This document shows positions 36,141 through 44,536 of a DNA stretch of 64,000 nt, piece by piece; positions within the stretch are counted from its first letter, which is position 1; each line of letters opens with the position of its first letter. The notes below the pieces were generated by a model, which had not been told where the DNA came from, did not search any database, and worked only from the letters and a program-made list of their open reading frames with translations. Source of the stretch: Bradyrhizobium ivorense (lineage in GTDB: Bacteria > Pseudomonadota > Alphaproteobacteria > Rhizobiales > Xanthobacteraceae); NCBI RefSeq assembly GCF_900696085.1, contig NZ_CAADFC020000004.1:876985-940984 (forward strand), read 5' to 3'. Made by a program: the position numbers and the translations under genes.

Positions 36141-36527
36141 ATGAGCGTTCAGATTATCAAAGCCCCGAACGGAGATGAAATGGTGGTTATGCCGCGCAGC
36201 GAATATGACGCGTTGGTCGCTGCAGCCGGCGATCGCGAAGATGCCGATGACATCGCGATGTATGACGCCCGCAAAGCGGAATTGGCAGGCGATCCCATTG
36301 CTCTGTTGCCGTCGGAGGTGACCGAACTGATTCTGCGCGGTGCGAGCCGGCTCAAGGCAATACGCAAGTGGCGCAACGTGTCGCAAGTTACGCTTTCTGA
36401 AACGGCGGGCATCGGCCAAGGGTATCTTTCCGAAATCGAAACCGGACAAAAGCCGGGCACTCCCGAAACGATCGAGGCTCTTGCCCGCGCCCTTGACGTG
36501 CCTGTTGCGTGGCTCGCGGGCCCTTAG
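36141..36527 (+). CDS. HTH-type antitoxin (Xre family)
   Basis: 128 residues. The N-terminal 60 residues are an antitoxin-like segment (NGDEMVVMPRSEYDALVAAAG resembles Phd/prevent-host-death style openings). The C-terminal 60 hold an Xre helix-turn-helix (NVSQVTLSETAGIGQGYLSE, then GTPETIEALARALDVP). It is paired with the ParE/RelE-like toxin 10 bases upstream and probably represses the operon through the TATCGC array. The start at 36141 follows GAGG. Confidence 0.82.
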   Translation: MSVQIIKAPNGDEMVVMPRSEYDALVAAAGDREDADDIAMYDARKAELAGDPIALLPSEVTELILRGASRLKAIRKWRNVSQVTLSETAGIGQGYLSEIETGQKPGTPETIEALARALDVPVAWLAGP

Positions 36528-36624
36528 GTCGATCGGCACAGCCGTGCATTGGCGTTCGCCCACAACTTGAACATCACGTTCTCGCAGCATCGGCGAGCGA
36601 CCTCGTCCGTTGCAGTTTGTCCGC

Positions 36625-36666
36625 TTGACACGTTCATGAGCGCAGGCTTGAATTGAATTCAATTCA
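36625..36666 (+). promoter_or_regulatory. Sigma-70-type promoter overlapped by an 18-bp palindromic operator
   Basis: A consensus -35 TTGACA (36625-36630) and a -10-like TTGAAT (36648-36653) are separated by 17 bases. The perfect palindrome TGAATTGAATTCAATTCA (36649-36666) covers the -10. It lies just before the GTG of the TetR gene (36684), as expected for an autorepressed regulator. Confidence 0.75.
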
Positions 36667-36683
36667 GCCAACGGAAGATAATT

Positions 36684-37295
36684 GTGACGGGCCTTGGGAC
36701 ACGCGAAAAGCTGCTCGCCGCGGCGCAGGACGAGCTGATCGAAGGCCACGGCCACCTCGAAATGCAGGCCGTCGCCAGGCGCGCGCGTGTGTCGGTCGGG
36801 CTCGCCTATCATCACTTCGGATCGAAGGCCGGCCTGATCGCCGCCGTCGTCGAGGCGTTCTATGGCCAGCTCGATGAGGCGGCGTTTGCCGGGGCCAAGC
36901 TGCCGGCAACGAGCTGGGCGGTCCGGGAGAAAGCCCGGATCGGCGCCTATGTCGCGTTTCACTACGACCACCCGTTTGCGCCGCTGGTGATCGGTCCGCT
37001 GAGCCGGGCGCCGGAGGTGCTGGATGTCGAGACGGCCTTCACCCGCCGGCAGCTCGCGGGTGGCGCACGCATGATTGAGGCGGCGCAGCGTGACGGCATC
37101 GTCTCCGCCGACATCGATCCCGACCTCACCATCGCGCTGATGATCGGCGGCATCCGCCAGGCGCTGATCGGTGCGTTCACCGGCGAACGGCGGCCCGATC
37201 GGGCGAGGCTCACCGACGACATCTGGGCCTTCATGGCCGCCGCGCTGAAGCTGCCGGCGAAGGCGCAGATCCGGCCCTCGAGGCGCGGCAGCTAA
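36684..37295 (+). CDS. TetR/AcrR-family regulator
   Basis: 203 residues. The N-terminal HTH is clear (TREKLLAAAQDELIEGHGHL and RARVSVGLAYHHFGSKAGLI, about 6-54), followed by an all-helical ligand domain. The GTG start is supported by GGAAG upstream and by the promoter/operator at 36625-36666. It precedes fabA by 33 bases on the same strand, so the two are probably co-transcribed. By analogy with FabR-type regulators it may sense acyl chains, but that is inference. Confidence 0.85.
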   Translation: MTGLGTREKLLAAAQDELIEGHGHLEMQAVARRARVSVGLAYHHFGSKAGLIAAVVEAFYGQLDEAAFAGAKLPATSWAVREKARIGAYVAFHYDHPFAPLVIGPLSRAPEVLDVETAFTRRQLAGGARMIEAAQRDGIVSADIDPDLTIALMIGGIRQALIGAFTGERRPDRARLTDDIWAFMAAALKLPAKAQIRPSRRGS

Positions 37296-37328
37296 GGTTC
37301 AGCCAGAAGTCAAAGATCTGATGTCATC

Positions 37329-37859
37329 ATGTTCAATCCGCACGATTTTCACACGCCGCAATCGTCCTACAGCAAGCTGGATCTGCAGCGCTCGAGCGAG
37401 GGTGGCTATTTCGGCCCCGGCAATGCGCAGCTGCCGGCGCCGCCGATGCTGATGATGGACCGCATCACCGAGATCAGCCTGGACGGCGGCGCGTACGGCA
37501 AGGGCCATGTCGTCGGCGAGTTGGACATCACGTCGGAGCACTGGTTCTTCGCCTGCCACTTTGCCGGCGACCCGGTGATGCCGGGATGCCTCGGCCTCGA
37601 CGCGATGTGGCAGATTGTCGGCTTCTGGCTGGGCTGGTCCGGCTCCGCCGGCCGAGGCCGCGCGGTCGGTGTCGGCGAGGTCAAGTTCAGGGGACACATC
37701 ACGCCGGCGGTCCGGCGGGTGCGCTATGAAGTCGATATGCGCCAGGTCAGGCGTGGCCGGCTGGTTCTCGGCATCGCGGATGGCCGGGTGCTGGCCGACG
37801 ACACCTGCGTCTATGTCGCCAGAGACATGAGAGTCGGCCTGATCGCGTCCGCGACCTGA
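37329..37859 (+). CDS. fabA: 3-hydroxydecanoyl-ACP dehydratase/isomerase
   Basis: 176 residues, the typical FabA length. The hot-dog fold motif [20 protein letters not shown] contains the catalytic H77 and D91; [18 protein letters not shown] is diagnostic for FabA over FabZ. It dehydrates 3-hydroxyacyl-ACP and isomerises the product to cis-3, starting unsaturated fatty acid synthesis. fabB, its usual neighbour, is absent; a TetR-type regulator gene lies directly upstream. It could be a second, regulated copy. The ATG at 37329 has no strong ribosome site. Confidence 0.9.
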   Translation: MFNPHDFHTPQSSYSKLDLQRSSEGGYFGPGNAQLPAPPMLMMDRITEISLDGGAYGKGHVVGELDITSEHWFFACHFAGDPVMPGCLGLDAMWQIVGFWLGWSGSAGRGRAVGVGEVKFRGHITPAVRRVRYEVDMRQVRRGRLVLGIADGRVLADDTCVYVARDMRVGLIASAT

Positions 37860-37864
37860 GACGC

Positions 37865-37899
37865 GGCCGGGGCGCGCGCGGGCACACTCCGCCCCGGCC
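37865..37899 (+). terminator. GC-rich hairpin after fabA
   Basis: GGCCGGGGCG (37865-37874) pairs with CGCCCCGGCC (37890-37899). It starts 6 bases after the fabA stop and lacks a T-run, so it is only a probable terminator for the tetR-fabA unit. Confidence 0.45.
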
Positions 37900-38019
37900 C
37901 CGTCCCGGTTTGGGGCAAAAGCTTCGAATTTGCGGCATTTCGCCGATCGGGTGGCGGCCCGCTTGAATGCCCGGTTTTGCCCGCGCCGAGAGGTTGTGCT
38001 AATCGGAACCTTTCAGTTG

Positions 38020-38523
38020 ATGTCCGGTTTTGGTCGCATGGTCGAACTTGCCCCCCGGAATGCAGAGCTGAGCAGCCGTATTGGTGTGCAGCCAATTGCG
38101 ATCGGCGCGGTGGCGCTGGTGCTGGTGCTGTTCGGGATCGGCTCGATCGCGCTTTACCGCAGCTTTACCGGCAACATGCCCGAGACCGATCGGATGGTGG
38201 CCGCCCGCCAGCTGCAGGCGAAGACCGCGCAGGTCTCCGAGGCCCTGGTGGAAAAGACCAAGGGGCTGGAAGCGACCCAGCAGGAATCGATCGACCAGTT
38301 GCAGACGGTGCAGGACCAGCTGCAGACCCTGCGCCGGCAGATCGCCGCGCAGCAGGCCGACAACAAGAAGCTCTCCGAACAGATCGCCGCGCTGACCGAG
38401 CAGATCGAGGGTCTGCGCCAGGCGCAGGCCAACGCGCAAGCCAATGAGCCGGCCGCGGAGCCCTCGCCGCGAAAGCGGTCGAAGCGGAGCGCCTATCGCA
38501 AGCGCCACCGCTCGCGCGGCTGA
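38020..38523 (+). CDS. Membrane-anchored coiled-coil protein
   Basis: 167 residues. One membrane helix (about 25-46) is followed by a Gln/Leu-rich coiled coil (about 70-135: QLQTVQDQLQTLRRQIAAQQ), ending in a strongly basic tail (PRKRSKRSAYRKRHRSRG). No enzyme motif is present. The start could be 38020 or the ATG at 38038. It resembles small envelope or DNA/RNA-associated anchors in rhizobia; the role is unknown. Confidence 0.65.
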   Translation: MSGFGRMVELAPRNAELSSRIGVQPIAIGAVALVLVLFGIGSIALYRSFTGNMPETDRMVAARQLQAKTAQVSEALVEKTKGLEATQQESIDQLQTVQDQLQTLRRQIAAQQADNKKLSEQIAALTEQIEGLRQAQANAQANEPAAEPSPRKRSKRSAYRKRHRSRG

Positions 38524-38591
38524 TCCCTTGCCGTCCGACCAAACCCCGTATTTCTCCGGTTCGCCCGCTAGCGTGAATTAATCGCAGGGTT

Positions 38592-38607
38592 TGTGAAGTG
38601 GTTCACA
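38592..38607. promoter_or_regulatory. CRP-type palindromic site
   Basis: TGTGA-N6-TCACA is present exactly (TGTGAAGTGGTTCACA). It lies in a 282-base gap 199 bases upstream of the dienelactone hydrolase gene and matches the core consensus for cAMP-receptor-protein-type regulators. No regulator gene of that family is in the window. Confidence 0.5.
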
Positions 38608-38805
38608 TATCGCCCTTCGAATCCGAGTCATCCTTAAATCACCGGATGGCGTGAGCCGATTTCAATATCCGGGGCTGGCAAGGTCGTTGACGGTATACTA
38701 CGTCGACGGCCTTGTTTTTTTGCGCGCCATCCTCGCAGGCTGGTGATTTGCCAGCGGACGCTTTGTTTGCTGAATGCGCCTCCTTGATCCCGCAGGAGGA
38801 CGTTG

Positions 38806-39690
38806 ATGAGCGCCGAACCCATTCTGACCCAGGATGTCATCGGATTGACAAAACCCGCGCCGGTATCGCGCCGCGGCTTCATGACCGCATCGGCCGCGGT
38901 TGCGGCGGGCTACACGCTGGCCGCAGGTCCCGTGCGTGCCGACGTGATCACGACTGACACCAGCGGGCTGACGGTCGGCGACGCCAGGATCAAGGTCGCC
39001 GATGGCGAGATGCCCGGCTATTTCGCCCGCCCCGCCGGCGTCAACAATCCGCCGGTGGTGCTGGTCGCAATGGAGATCTTCGGCATCCACGAATACATCA
39101 AGGACGTGACGCGCCGGCTCGCCAAGCTTGGCGCCTTCGCGGTGGCGCCGGATTACTATTTCCGCAAGGGCGACCTCACCAAGATCACCGATACCCCGCA
39201 GCTGGTGCAACTCGTGAACGGCAAGCCCGATGCCGAACTGCTGGGTGACCTCGACTCGACGGTGGCCTGGGCCAAATCGCAGGGCGGCGATACCTCGCGG
39301 CTTGGCATCGTCGGTTTCTGCCGCGGCGGACGCACGGTGTGGGAGTACGCCGCGCATTCGACCGCGCTGAAGGCCGGCGTCGCCTTCTACGGCGCGCCGC
39401 TCGATCCGCCGAACCCGCTGTGGCCGAAGAGCCCGATGCAGCTCGCACCTGACATGAAGGCGCCGGTGCTTGGCCTCTACGGCGAAGCGGATACCGGCAT
39501 TTCGGTTGCCAGCGTGGAAGCCTTCAAGGCAGCGCTGGCCGCAAACAACAAGACCGCCGAGTTCAAGATCTATCCCGGTGCGCCGCACGGCTTCCATGCC
39601 GACTATCGCGCGAGCTATCGCAAGGAGGCCGCCGAGGACGGCTGGAAGCAGATGCAGGCCTGGCTGAAGAAATACGGCGTGCTCGGCTGA
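38806..39690 (+). CDS. Exported dienelactone hydrolase family protein
   Basis: 294 residues. A Tat-type signal (SRRGFMTASAAVAAGYTLAA, about 21-40) targets the folded enzyme to the periplasm. The hydrolase triad is seen as C172 in GFCRGG, an Asp in YGEADTGIS and a His in APHGFHADY. The Cys nucleophile is characteristic of dienelactone hydrolases, which open 4-carboxymethylene lactones, but exported relatives usually act on other esters. The start follows AGGAGG at 38794-38799; a TTG one codon earlier is also open. Confidence 0.86.
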   Translation: MSAEPILTQDVIGLTKPAPVSRRGFMTASAAVAAGYTLAAGPVRADVITTDTSGLTVGDARIKVADGEMPGYFARPAGVNNPPVVLVAMEIFGIHEYIKDVTRRLAKLGAFAVAPDYYFRKGDLTKITDTPQLVQLVNGKPDAELLGDLDSTVAWAKSQGGDTSRLGIVGFCRGGRTVWEYAAHSTALKAGVAFYGAPLDPPNPLWPKSPMQLAPDMKAPVLGLYGEADTGISVASVEAFKAALAANNKTAEFKIYPGAPHGFHADYRASYRKEAAEDGWKQMQAWLKKYGVLG

Positions 39691-39816
39691 CGACGTTGGG
39701 CGTCGGCGGGCTTGCGCGATGCGCCCGGCAAGATAACGGCCCCGGCGCAAAGCGCCGAGGCCGCAACAACAGCCGGCAGGGTGATCAAGTCGATCGGCCG
39801 GCGTCGTTCGTTAACG

Positions 39817-40353
39817 TCAGTTGCAAACCTGCACGCTGCGGACCCGCCAGCCGTAGGGCGTCATGACGCCGCGGCGGACGAGGTAGCAGCCGCCGTCTCC
39901 ATAACCGTATCCGTCATCGTAACCGTATCCGGGGCCGTAACCGTAGCCATAGCCGGCGTAGTACGGATAGCCGCCGCCATAATAGTCGTCGTAATAGCCA
40001 TAACCACCGTAGGCTCCGTAGGCCAGTCCGGCGCCGATCGCTGCCGCCGCGAGCGGGTAACCCCAGCCGCGACGATACCAGCCGCCGCCGTGCCAGCCAC
40101 GGCCTGCCCATGCGCCGCCACGGAAGCCGGGAGCGCCGATCGCCGCGGCCCGGAAGCCGCCGCCCATCGCGCGGAAGCCACCGCCGCCAAACCCACCGCC
40201 GCGGAAGCCGCCGAAGCCGCCGCCGTGAAAACCGCCGCCGCCGCCGCGGAAGCCGCCGCCGCCAAAGCCACCACGTGCGGACGCGGCGTCGACCGTGAGC
40301 AGGCCGACCGCGGCCGTCGCCATCAAGGCAATCATCGTTTTACGCAACATCAC
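39817..40353 (-). CDS. Secreted glycine/tyrosine-rich low-complexity protein
   Basis: 178 residues with a signal peptide (1-27). A GGF-repeat region (about 28-85) is followed by a hydrophobic segment (LAAAAIGAGLAYGAYGG) and a Tyr/Gly/Asp region (GYGYYDDYYGGGYPYY). The C-terminal RRGVMTPYGWRVRSVQVC with two Cys is a conserved end of a rhizobial family of unknown function. It is probably an outer-envelope or matrix protein. The opposite strand stays open here only because of the skewed codon content. Confidence 0.75.
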   Translation of the reverse strand: MMLRKTMIALMATAAVGLLTVDAASARGGFGGGGFRGGGGGFHGGGFGGFRGGGFGGGGFRAMGGGFRAAAIGAPGFRGGAWAGRGWHGGGWYRRGWGYPLAAAAIGAGLAYGAYGGYGYYDDYYGGGYPYYAGYGYGYGPGYGYDDGYGYGDGGCYLVRRGVMTPYGWRVRSVQVCN

Positions 40354-40498
40354 CCGTTACTCCTCTAAAGAAGAATCCTTCGACGCGTCCCTGCGTCCGA
40401 TCATGCTAAACCAATGTAAGACCGCAGCTTCCCGCCCGCGCGCTATGTCGCGCTCACTTCTGCGCGACCAGCGTTAACCAGAACGGCGGCCCGAGAGC

Positions 40499-40807
40499 CT
40501 AGCAACCTCGGCAGATGCCCTTCAACCGCCGATCGACCTGCCGGTTCTCATCCTCGATGGCCTTGTCGAAGCTTGGAGCCGGCGCCGACCCGGTCGTAAC
40601 ACCTGCGCCGGTGTTCGGCCGGCCCGAGGATTGTGCGGTGCCGGCGCTGTTGGTGCCTGGCGGTGACGACGTCTGCGGCGACGTCGGACTGGAGCTGCCG
40701 GTTGAGGAGCTGCCGGTGCCGGTGCCCGTGCTCTGGGCGACGGCAACCACAGGCGCCAGCAGAATTGCGATTGTCGCGAGTGCGGCGGTGGCGGATAATT
40801 TGCGCAT
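40499..40807 (-). CDS. Small secreted Ser/Thr/Gly-rich protein
   Basis: 102 residues: signal peptide (1-24), a low-complexity Ser/Gly/Thr/Pro stretch, and a C-terminal helical end SFDKAIEDENRQVDRRLKGI with two Cys. The start is behind AAGGAG. No known domain was recognised. It is divergent from the small RHH-like gene that starts 54 bases away. Confidence 0.6.
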   Translation of the reverse strand: MRKLSATAALATIAILLAPVVAVAQSTGTGTGSSSTGSSSPTSPQTSSPPGTNSAGTAQSSGRPNTGAGVTTGSAPAPSFDKAIEDENRQVDRRLKGICRGC

Positions 40808-40861
40808 GGGAATCTCCTTGCGGAGATCAACCGACCCGCAAGGCGGCAGTTCCGGCTGACA

Positions 40862-41131
40862 TTGGAGCAATGCAATTTGCGCAAGCTGATCGAGTTTGAC
40901 GACGACACGTTCGACAAGCTGAAGCAGCTCGCGCGCGACCGGATGGCGACCTTGCAGGAGCTCGCCGACGAGGCCTTTGCCGACCTGCTCAAGAAGCACG
41001 GCATTCCGATCGACCTGAAGGACGCGCTGCGCAAGAGCGCGCGGCTGCAGGACGCGAAAAAGCAAGACGCAACGAAGCAAGGCCCTGCAGCTCAGCCGAA
41101 GAACGCGCGCAAGCGCGGCCGGAAGAGCTGA
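40862..41131 (+). CDS. Putative ribbon-helix-helix type small basic protein
   Basis: 89 residues with a TTG start; a second TTG at 40877 is possible. The segment IEFDDDTFDKLKQLARDRMATLQELADEAFADLLKKHG has the strand-helix-helix layout and spacing of RHH DNA-binding proteins. The C-terminus is a Lys/Gln-rich tail (KKQDATKQGPAAQPKNARKR). It may be a regulator or an orphan antitoxin; no toxin is adjacent. Confidence 0.6.
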   Translation: MEQCNLRKLIEFDDDTFDKLKQLARDRMATLQELADEAFADLLKKHGIPIDLKDALRKSARLQDAKKQDATKQGPAAQPKNARKRGRKS

Positions 41132-41149
41132 CGCCTCAGCCGATCTTCC

Positions 41150-41680
41150 TCAACCGACCTTCTTAAGTCCTGCCTTGTATTGCGGTCCCCTGATCGCATA
41201 CGACTTGGCTGGCCTCGTCATCTGCTCGATCTGGGCGGCATCGAGCGTCCGGATCGCGCGCGCCGGCGCGCCGATGATCAGGGAGTACTCCGGAAATTCC
41301 TTGCCCTCGGTGATCACGGCGCCGGCACCGACGACGCTGCCGCGCCGGATCCGCGCGCCGTTCATCACGATCGATCCCATCCCGATCAGCACGCCGTCCT
41401 CCAGCGTGCAGCCGTGCACGATCGCGTTGTGGCCGATGGTGACGTCGTTGCCGATCACGAGCGGAAAGCCGGGGTCGACGTGCAGGGTCGAATTGTCCTG
41501 GACGTTGGAGCCCTCGCCGACCTCGATCCATTCATTGTCGCCACGCAGCACGGCGCCGAACCAGACGCTCGCCCGCGGCTTGAGGCGCACCTTGCCGATC
41601 ACCACGGCAGTATCAGCGACGAAAAAGTTGCCGTCGGCGGGAAGATCGGGCGCCTGCCCGTCGAGCTCGTAGATCGCCAT
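41150..41680 (-). CDS. Gamma-carbonic anhydrase family protein (left-handed beta-helix)
   Basis: 176 residues built of hexapeptide repeats (VVIGKVRLKPRASVWFGAVL, IVHGCTLEDGVLIGMGSIV). The three zinc His are found in STLHVD and GHNAIVHG, so metal binding is likely, and GDNEWIEVGEGSNVQDNS matches the Cam/CaiE/PaaY group. Activity as carbonic anhydrase is often weak or absent in these proteins. The start at 41680 follows GGGAGA. Confidence 0.88.
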   Translation of the reverse strand: MAIYELDGQAPDLPADGNFFVADTAVVIGKVRLKPRASVWFGAVLRGDNEWIEVGEGSNVQDNSTLHVDPGFPLVIGNDVTIGHNAIVHGCTLEDGVLIGMGSIVMNGARIRRGSVVGAGAVITEGKEFPEYSLIIGAPARAIRTLDAAQIEQMTRPAKSYAIRGPQYKAGLKKVG

Positions 41681-41695
41681 CAAGGTCTCCCTGGA

Positions 41696-41733
41696 GCGTT
41701 TTCGCGCGACACTCCTTCGCGTGACGAAAACGC
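41696..41733. repeat. Short inverted repeat (GCGTTTTCG...CGAAAACGC)
   Basis: The arms are exact at 41696-41704 and 41725-41733 with a 20-base centre. It is the same family as 30135-30178. It lies between two genes on the minus strand. Confidence 0.65.
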
Positions 41734-41839
41734 GTCAAATCCATCCGCAGCTTCGGCTCTGATTCAATCAGGACCGAAGCCCCGGTCGAGGCGACCTTGG
41801 CACAGCGGCGGATATGGTTTCAAGCAAGCGGGAGGCGGA

Positions 41840-42169
41840 TCAGGCGATCAGGCCCGCGGCGCGCAGCGTCATCACGAAGAAGGTGCCCGACATCAGGCTC
41901 CAGAAGCCGGAGATGATCGTTGCCATCATCACGAATTCGAAGCGGCGGCGCTCGATCCGGGCGCCGCGCAGCGTGTTGCGCATGATGATGAAGGGCGCGG
42001 CAAACACCAGGAAAGGAACCGCGGCGAACGTCTTCGGGGCCACGCCCTCGTGCAGCAGGCCGAACCCGGCCGGACGCTCGGCCATCGCCTGATAGCCGCT
42101 GGCCAACGCGCCCGCGAGCGCAAAGCCGATGAAGAGCGAGAACAGCGAATTCAAGGTATCGGGCGACAT
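41840..42169 (-). CDS. Small membrane protein with three helices
   Basis: 109 residues with hydrophobic segments at about 7-27, 50-68 and 83-105 and a short RNTLRGARIERRRFE loop between them. It resembles an uncharacterised Nitrobacteraceae membrane family. The start at 42169 follows GGAAG; an upstream ATG at 42196 is less likely. Function unknown. Confidence 0.6.
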   Translation of the reverse strand: MSPDTLNSLFSLFIGFALAGALASGYQAMAERPAGFGLLHEGVAPKTFAAVPFLVFAAPFIIMRNTLRGARIERRRFEFVMMATIISGFWSLMSGTFFVMTLRAAGLIA

Positions 42170-42386
42170 CGGAACTTCCGCTACGCAACTGGCCACCCTG
42201 CTTCGCAGAATTGCCGGGCCACCGCCACAGCATCCTTAAGAAAAGGTTAATCCGGCGTGGTGGACGACGCATTTGCGCATGGCCGGCGGTGCCGGGATTC
42301 CATTGGAATCATACGGAAATCCGCCATCGCGTGGCATAGTCGGCAGGTGATTCGGTTACTCCCGCCCCGGTCCCCTTGCCTCGCTC

Positions 42387-43097
42387 ATGACCCTGCTCTC
42401 GACGGCCCAGCATCTCGCCCGCGACACCCGCCGCAATCCGCGCGCGCACATCGTTCCGATCATGCTGTCGGCGGTGTTAGCTGCCGGCGCGATCGCGCTC
42501 GTCGCGTATTTGTTGTGGCCGACCTACACCACGGTTCCGGCAAGCGACCCGTCGCGGCTGCCGGTCAGCGTCGGCGGCACGCTGTTCAACGTGCCGACCG
42601 CGGCGGTGCGGATGAAGGTCCAGCGCCATTCCGGGCCGCAGGAGCGCGTCGACCTCAGCTTCCTCTATCCGTCGCTCGAGGCGCCCGCGGCGCCGAAGCA
42701 CTACAGCGCCGACACCGTCGAGGACAAGGTGCAGCCGATCGACCGCATCTTCGTGTCGATCGCGGCGCACCACGATTCCATGGCGCCCGAGGTTCGCATC
42801 CGTACGATCTATCCGCGCTATCTCGACGCCGCCGCCGCCACCGACGACGGCCTGACGAGCCGCGCGTTTCGCGACGGCTCGCCCTATGCCGGCGAGGATC
42901 TGTTCAGCGCGAGCGAGCCGGCGCTGACCGCGCGCTGCACGCGCGACACCTCAACGCCGGGCATGTGCCTGAGCGAGCGGCGCATCGATGGCGCCGACCT
43001 GACCTTCCGCTTCCCGCGCAGCTGGCTCGCACAATGGCGCGATATCGCCAACGCGATGGAGCGCCTCGCCGCACAGATGCACAGCGCGAAGGGCTAG
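42387..43097 (+). CDS. Hypothetical protein with N-terminal membrane anchor
   Basis: 236 residues: one membrane helix (about 23-45), then a soluble domain of about 185 residues with two Cys (about 198 and 209), probably in the periplasm. I do not recognise the fold. Short blocks such as SVGGTLFNVPTAAVRM suggest a conserved family. No operon partner is evident. Confidence 0.6.
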   Translation: MTLLSTAQHLARDTRRNPRAHIVPIMLSAVLAAGAIALVAYLLWPTYTTVPASDPSRLPVSVGGTLFNVPTAAVRMKVQRHSGPQERVDLSFLYPSLEAPAAPKHYSADTVEDKVQPIDRIFVSIAAHHDSMAPEVRIRTIYPRYLDAAAATDDGLTSRAFRDGSPYAGEDLFSASEPALTARCTRDTSTPGMCLSERRIDGADLTFRFPRSWLAQWRDIANAMERLAAQMHSAKG

Positions 43098-43152
43098 CGC
43101 AGACCTAGATTCATTCTCCGCGCCTTTGCCCACCGTTCGGCATCGCGCCGAA

Positions 43153-43368
43153 CTATGACTCGCTGAGATCCTCTTCCAGGATCGCCATCTGGAACTGGAA
43201 CGAGCGATCGTCGTCCTCGTCGTCGACGAACAGCACGCCGATGAATTCCTCGCCGATGTAGACCTCGGCGGAGTCGTCCTTCTTCGGCCGCGGCACCACG
43301 CGGATCTTGGGATTGCCGAATACGCGTTTGAGATACGCGTCAAGCTTCCTGACTTCCTGAACGTCCAC
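43153..43368 (-). CDS. DUF3126 family protein
   Basis: 71 residues. VQEVRKLDAYLKRVFGNPKI and AEVYIGEEFIGVLFVDDEDD are characteristic of this small acidic alphaproteobacterial family of unknown function. The GTG at 43368 is 6 bases after GGAG and preferred over a TTG four codons earlier. cysE is divergent in order but on the same strand upstream, 131 bases away, an arrangement often kept in rhizobia. Confidence 0.82.
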   Translation of the reverse strand: MDVQEVRKLDAYLKRVFGNPKIRVVPRPKKDDSAEVYIGEEFIGVLFVDDEDDDRSFQFQMAILEEDLSES

Positions 43369-43499
43369 GGCAGTCTCCAATCTGGTCGATCATTTTCCGG
43401 GGAGGTTTTAGGACGAGACGACACGGATCGCCAGAGCCTTTTCAGGCTCCGGCAACGTGACGTTCACGCACACAGTGCGTGCTCAGAAAACGAATGAAA

Positions 43500-44327
43500 T
43501 CAAAGCCCGATCGCGCCGAGCATCTGATCCATGGTGCGCGACGGCTCGGCGCAGCCGGCTTCACCGACGATCTTCGCGGGCACGCCCGCAACCGTCACGT
43601 TGTGCGGCACCGGCTTGACCACGACGGAGCCGGCGGCGATGCGCGCGCAATGACCGATCTCGATGTTGCCGAGGATCTTGGCGCCGGCGCCGATCAGGAC
43701 GCCATGACGGATTTTTGGATGGCGATCCTCGTTCTCCTTGCCGGTGCCGCCGAGCGTGACACCGTGCAGGATCGAGACGTCGTCCTCGATGACCGCAGTC
43801 TCGCCGCAGACGAAACCGGTGGCATGATCGAGGAAGATGCCGCGGCCGATCCTGGCGGCCGGGTTGATATCGGTCTGGAACACGGCCGACGAACGACTCT
43901 GCAGGTAGAAGGCAAAATCCTTGCGGCCCTTCTGGTACAGCCAGTGCGCGAGACGGTGGGTCTGCAGCGCGTGAAAGCCCTTGAAGTAGAGCAAGGGATC
44001 GATGAAGCGCGAGGTCGCCGGATCGCGATCGTAGACCGCGACGAGATCGGCGCGGAAGGCATTGCCGATATCGGGCGCATCGCGCAGTGCCTCGGCATAG
44101 GCCTGGCGGATCAAATCGCCCGACAGCGCGGCGTGATCGAGCCGCTCGACAAGCCGGTGCACCACCGAATCTTCGAGGCGGTCATGATGCAGCACGGTCG
44201 CATAGATGAAGGACGCAAGTTCCGGCTCGCGCCGGACGATGTCTTCCGCCTCGTTGCGGATGCGATCCCAGATCGGATCGAGTGCCGCAAGCTTGCCCCC
44301 CTGCGGATTGACCTGATGAACTGCCAT
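43500..44327 (-). CDS. cysE: Serine O-acetyltransferase
   Basis: 275 residues. The N-terminal helical domain (WDRIRNEAEDIVRREPELAS) and left-handed beta-helix with LDHATGFVCGETAVIEDDVS and LHGVTLGGTGKE are the CysE signature, including the catalytic His in DHATG and LHGVT. It acetylates L-serine with acetyl-CoA, the committed step of cysteine synthesis, in the cytoplasm. The start at 44327 gives the usual family length; the longer open frame has no ribosome site. Confidence 0.93.
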   Translation of the reverse strand: MAVHQVNPQGGKLAALDPIWDRIRNEAEDIVRREPELASFIYATVLHHDRLEDSVVHRLVERLDHAALSGDLIRQAYAEALRDAPDIGNAFRADLVAVYDRDPATSRFIDPLLYFKGFHALQTHRLAHWLYQKGRKDFAFYLQSRSSAVFQTDINPAARIGRGIFLDHATGFVCGETAVIEDDVSILHGVTLGGTGKENEDRHPKIRHGVLIGAGAKILGNIEIGHCARIAAGSVVVKPVPHNVTVAGVPAKIVGEAGCAEPSRTMDQMLGAIGL

Positions 44328-44536
44328 AGCTGCTCTCGCAATTCGGTTGTTCGGTTGTAGATTATAGCACGGCGCACTATCTGCGTCCCGGGATGGCTCG
44401 GTAACGGTAAACCCCCAGCCGAACGCGGCCCCAAGGACGCCTTGAGCACGCCTAGGGCAGGTGGTCGGGATTTTGCCGAAATCAAGCCGTCCCTCTGCAA
44501 CTATTGGCGGATTTCGTCCCGACCGTGGTTTTGGGC

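Noticed and set aside
38005..38029. GGAAC-N17-GTT resembling an EcfG promoter
   Set aside because: It overlaps the probable start codon of the coiled-coil protein; likely chance.
39712..40368. 218-codon Ala/Thr-rich plus-strand frame over the glycine-rich gene
   Set aside because: Produced by the reverse complement of GGC/TTC repeats; the minus strand has a signal peptide and conserved C-terminus.
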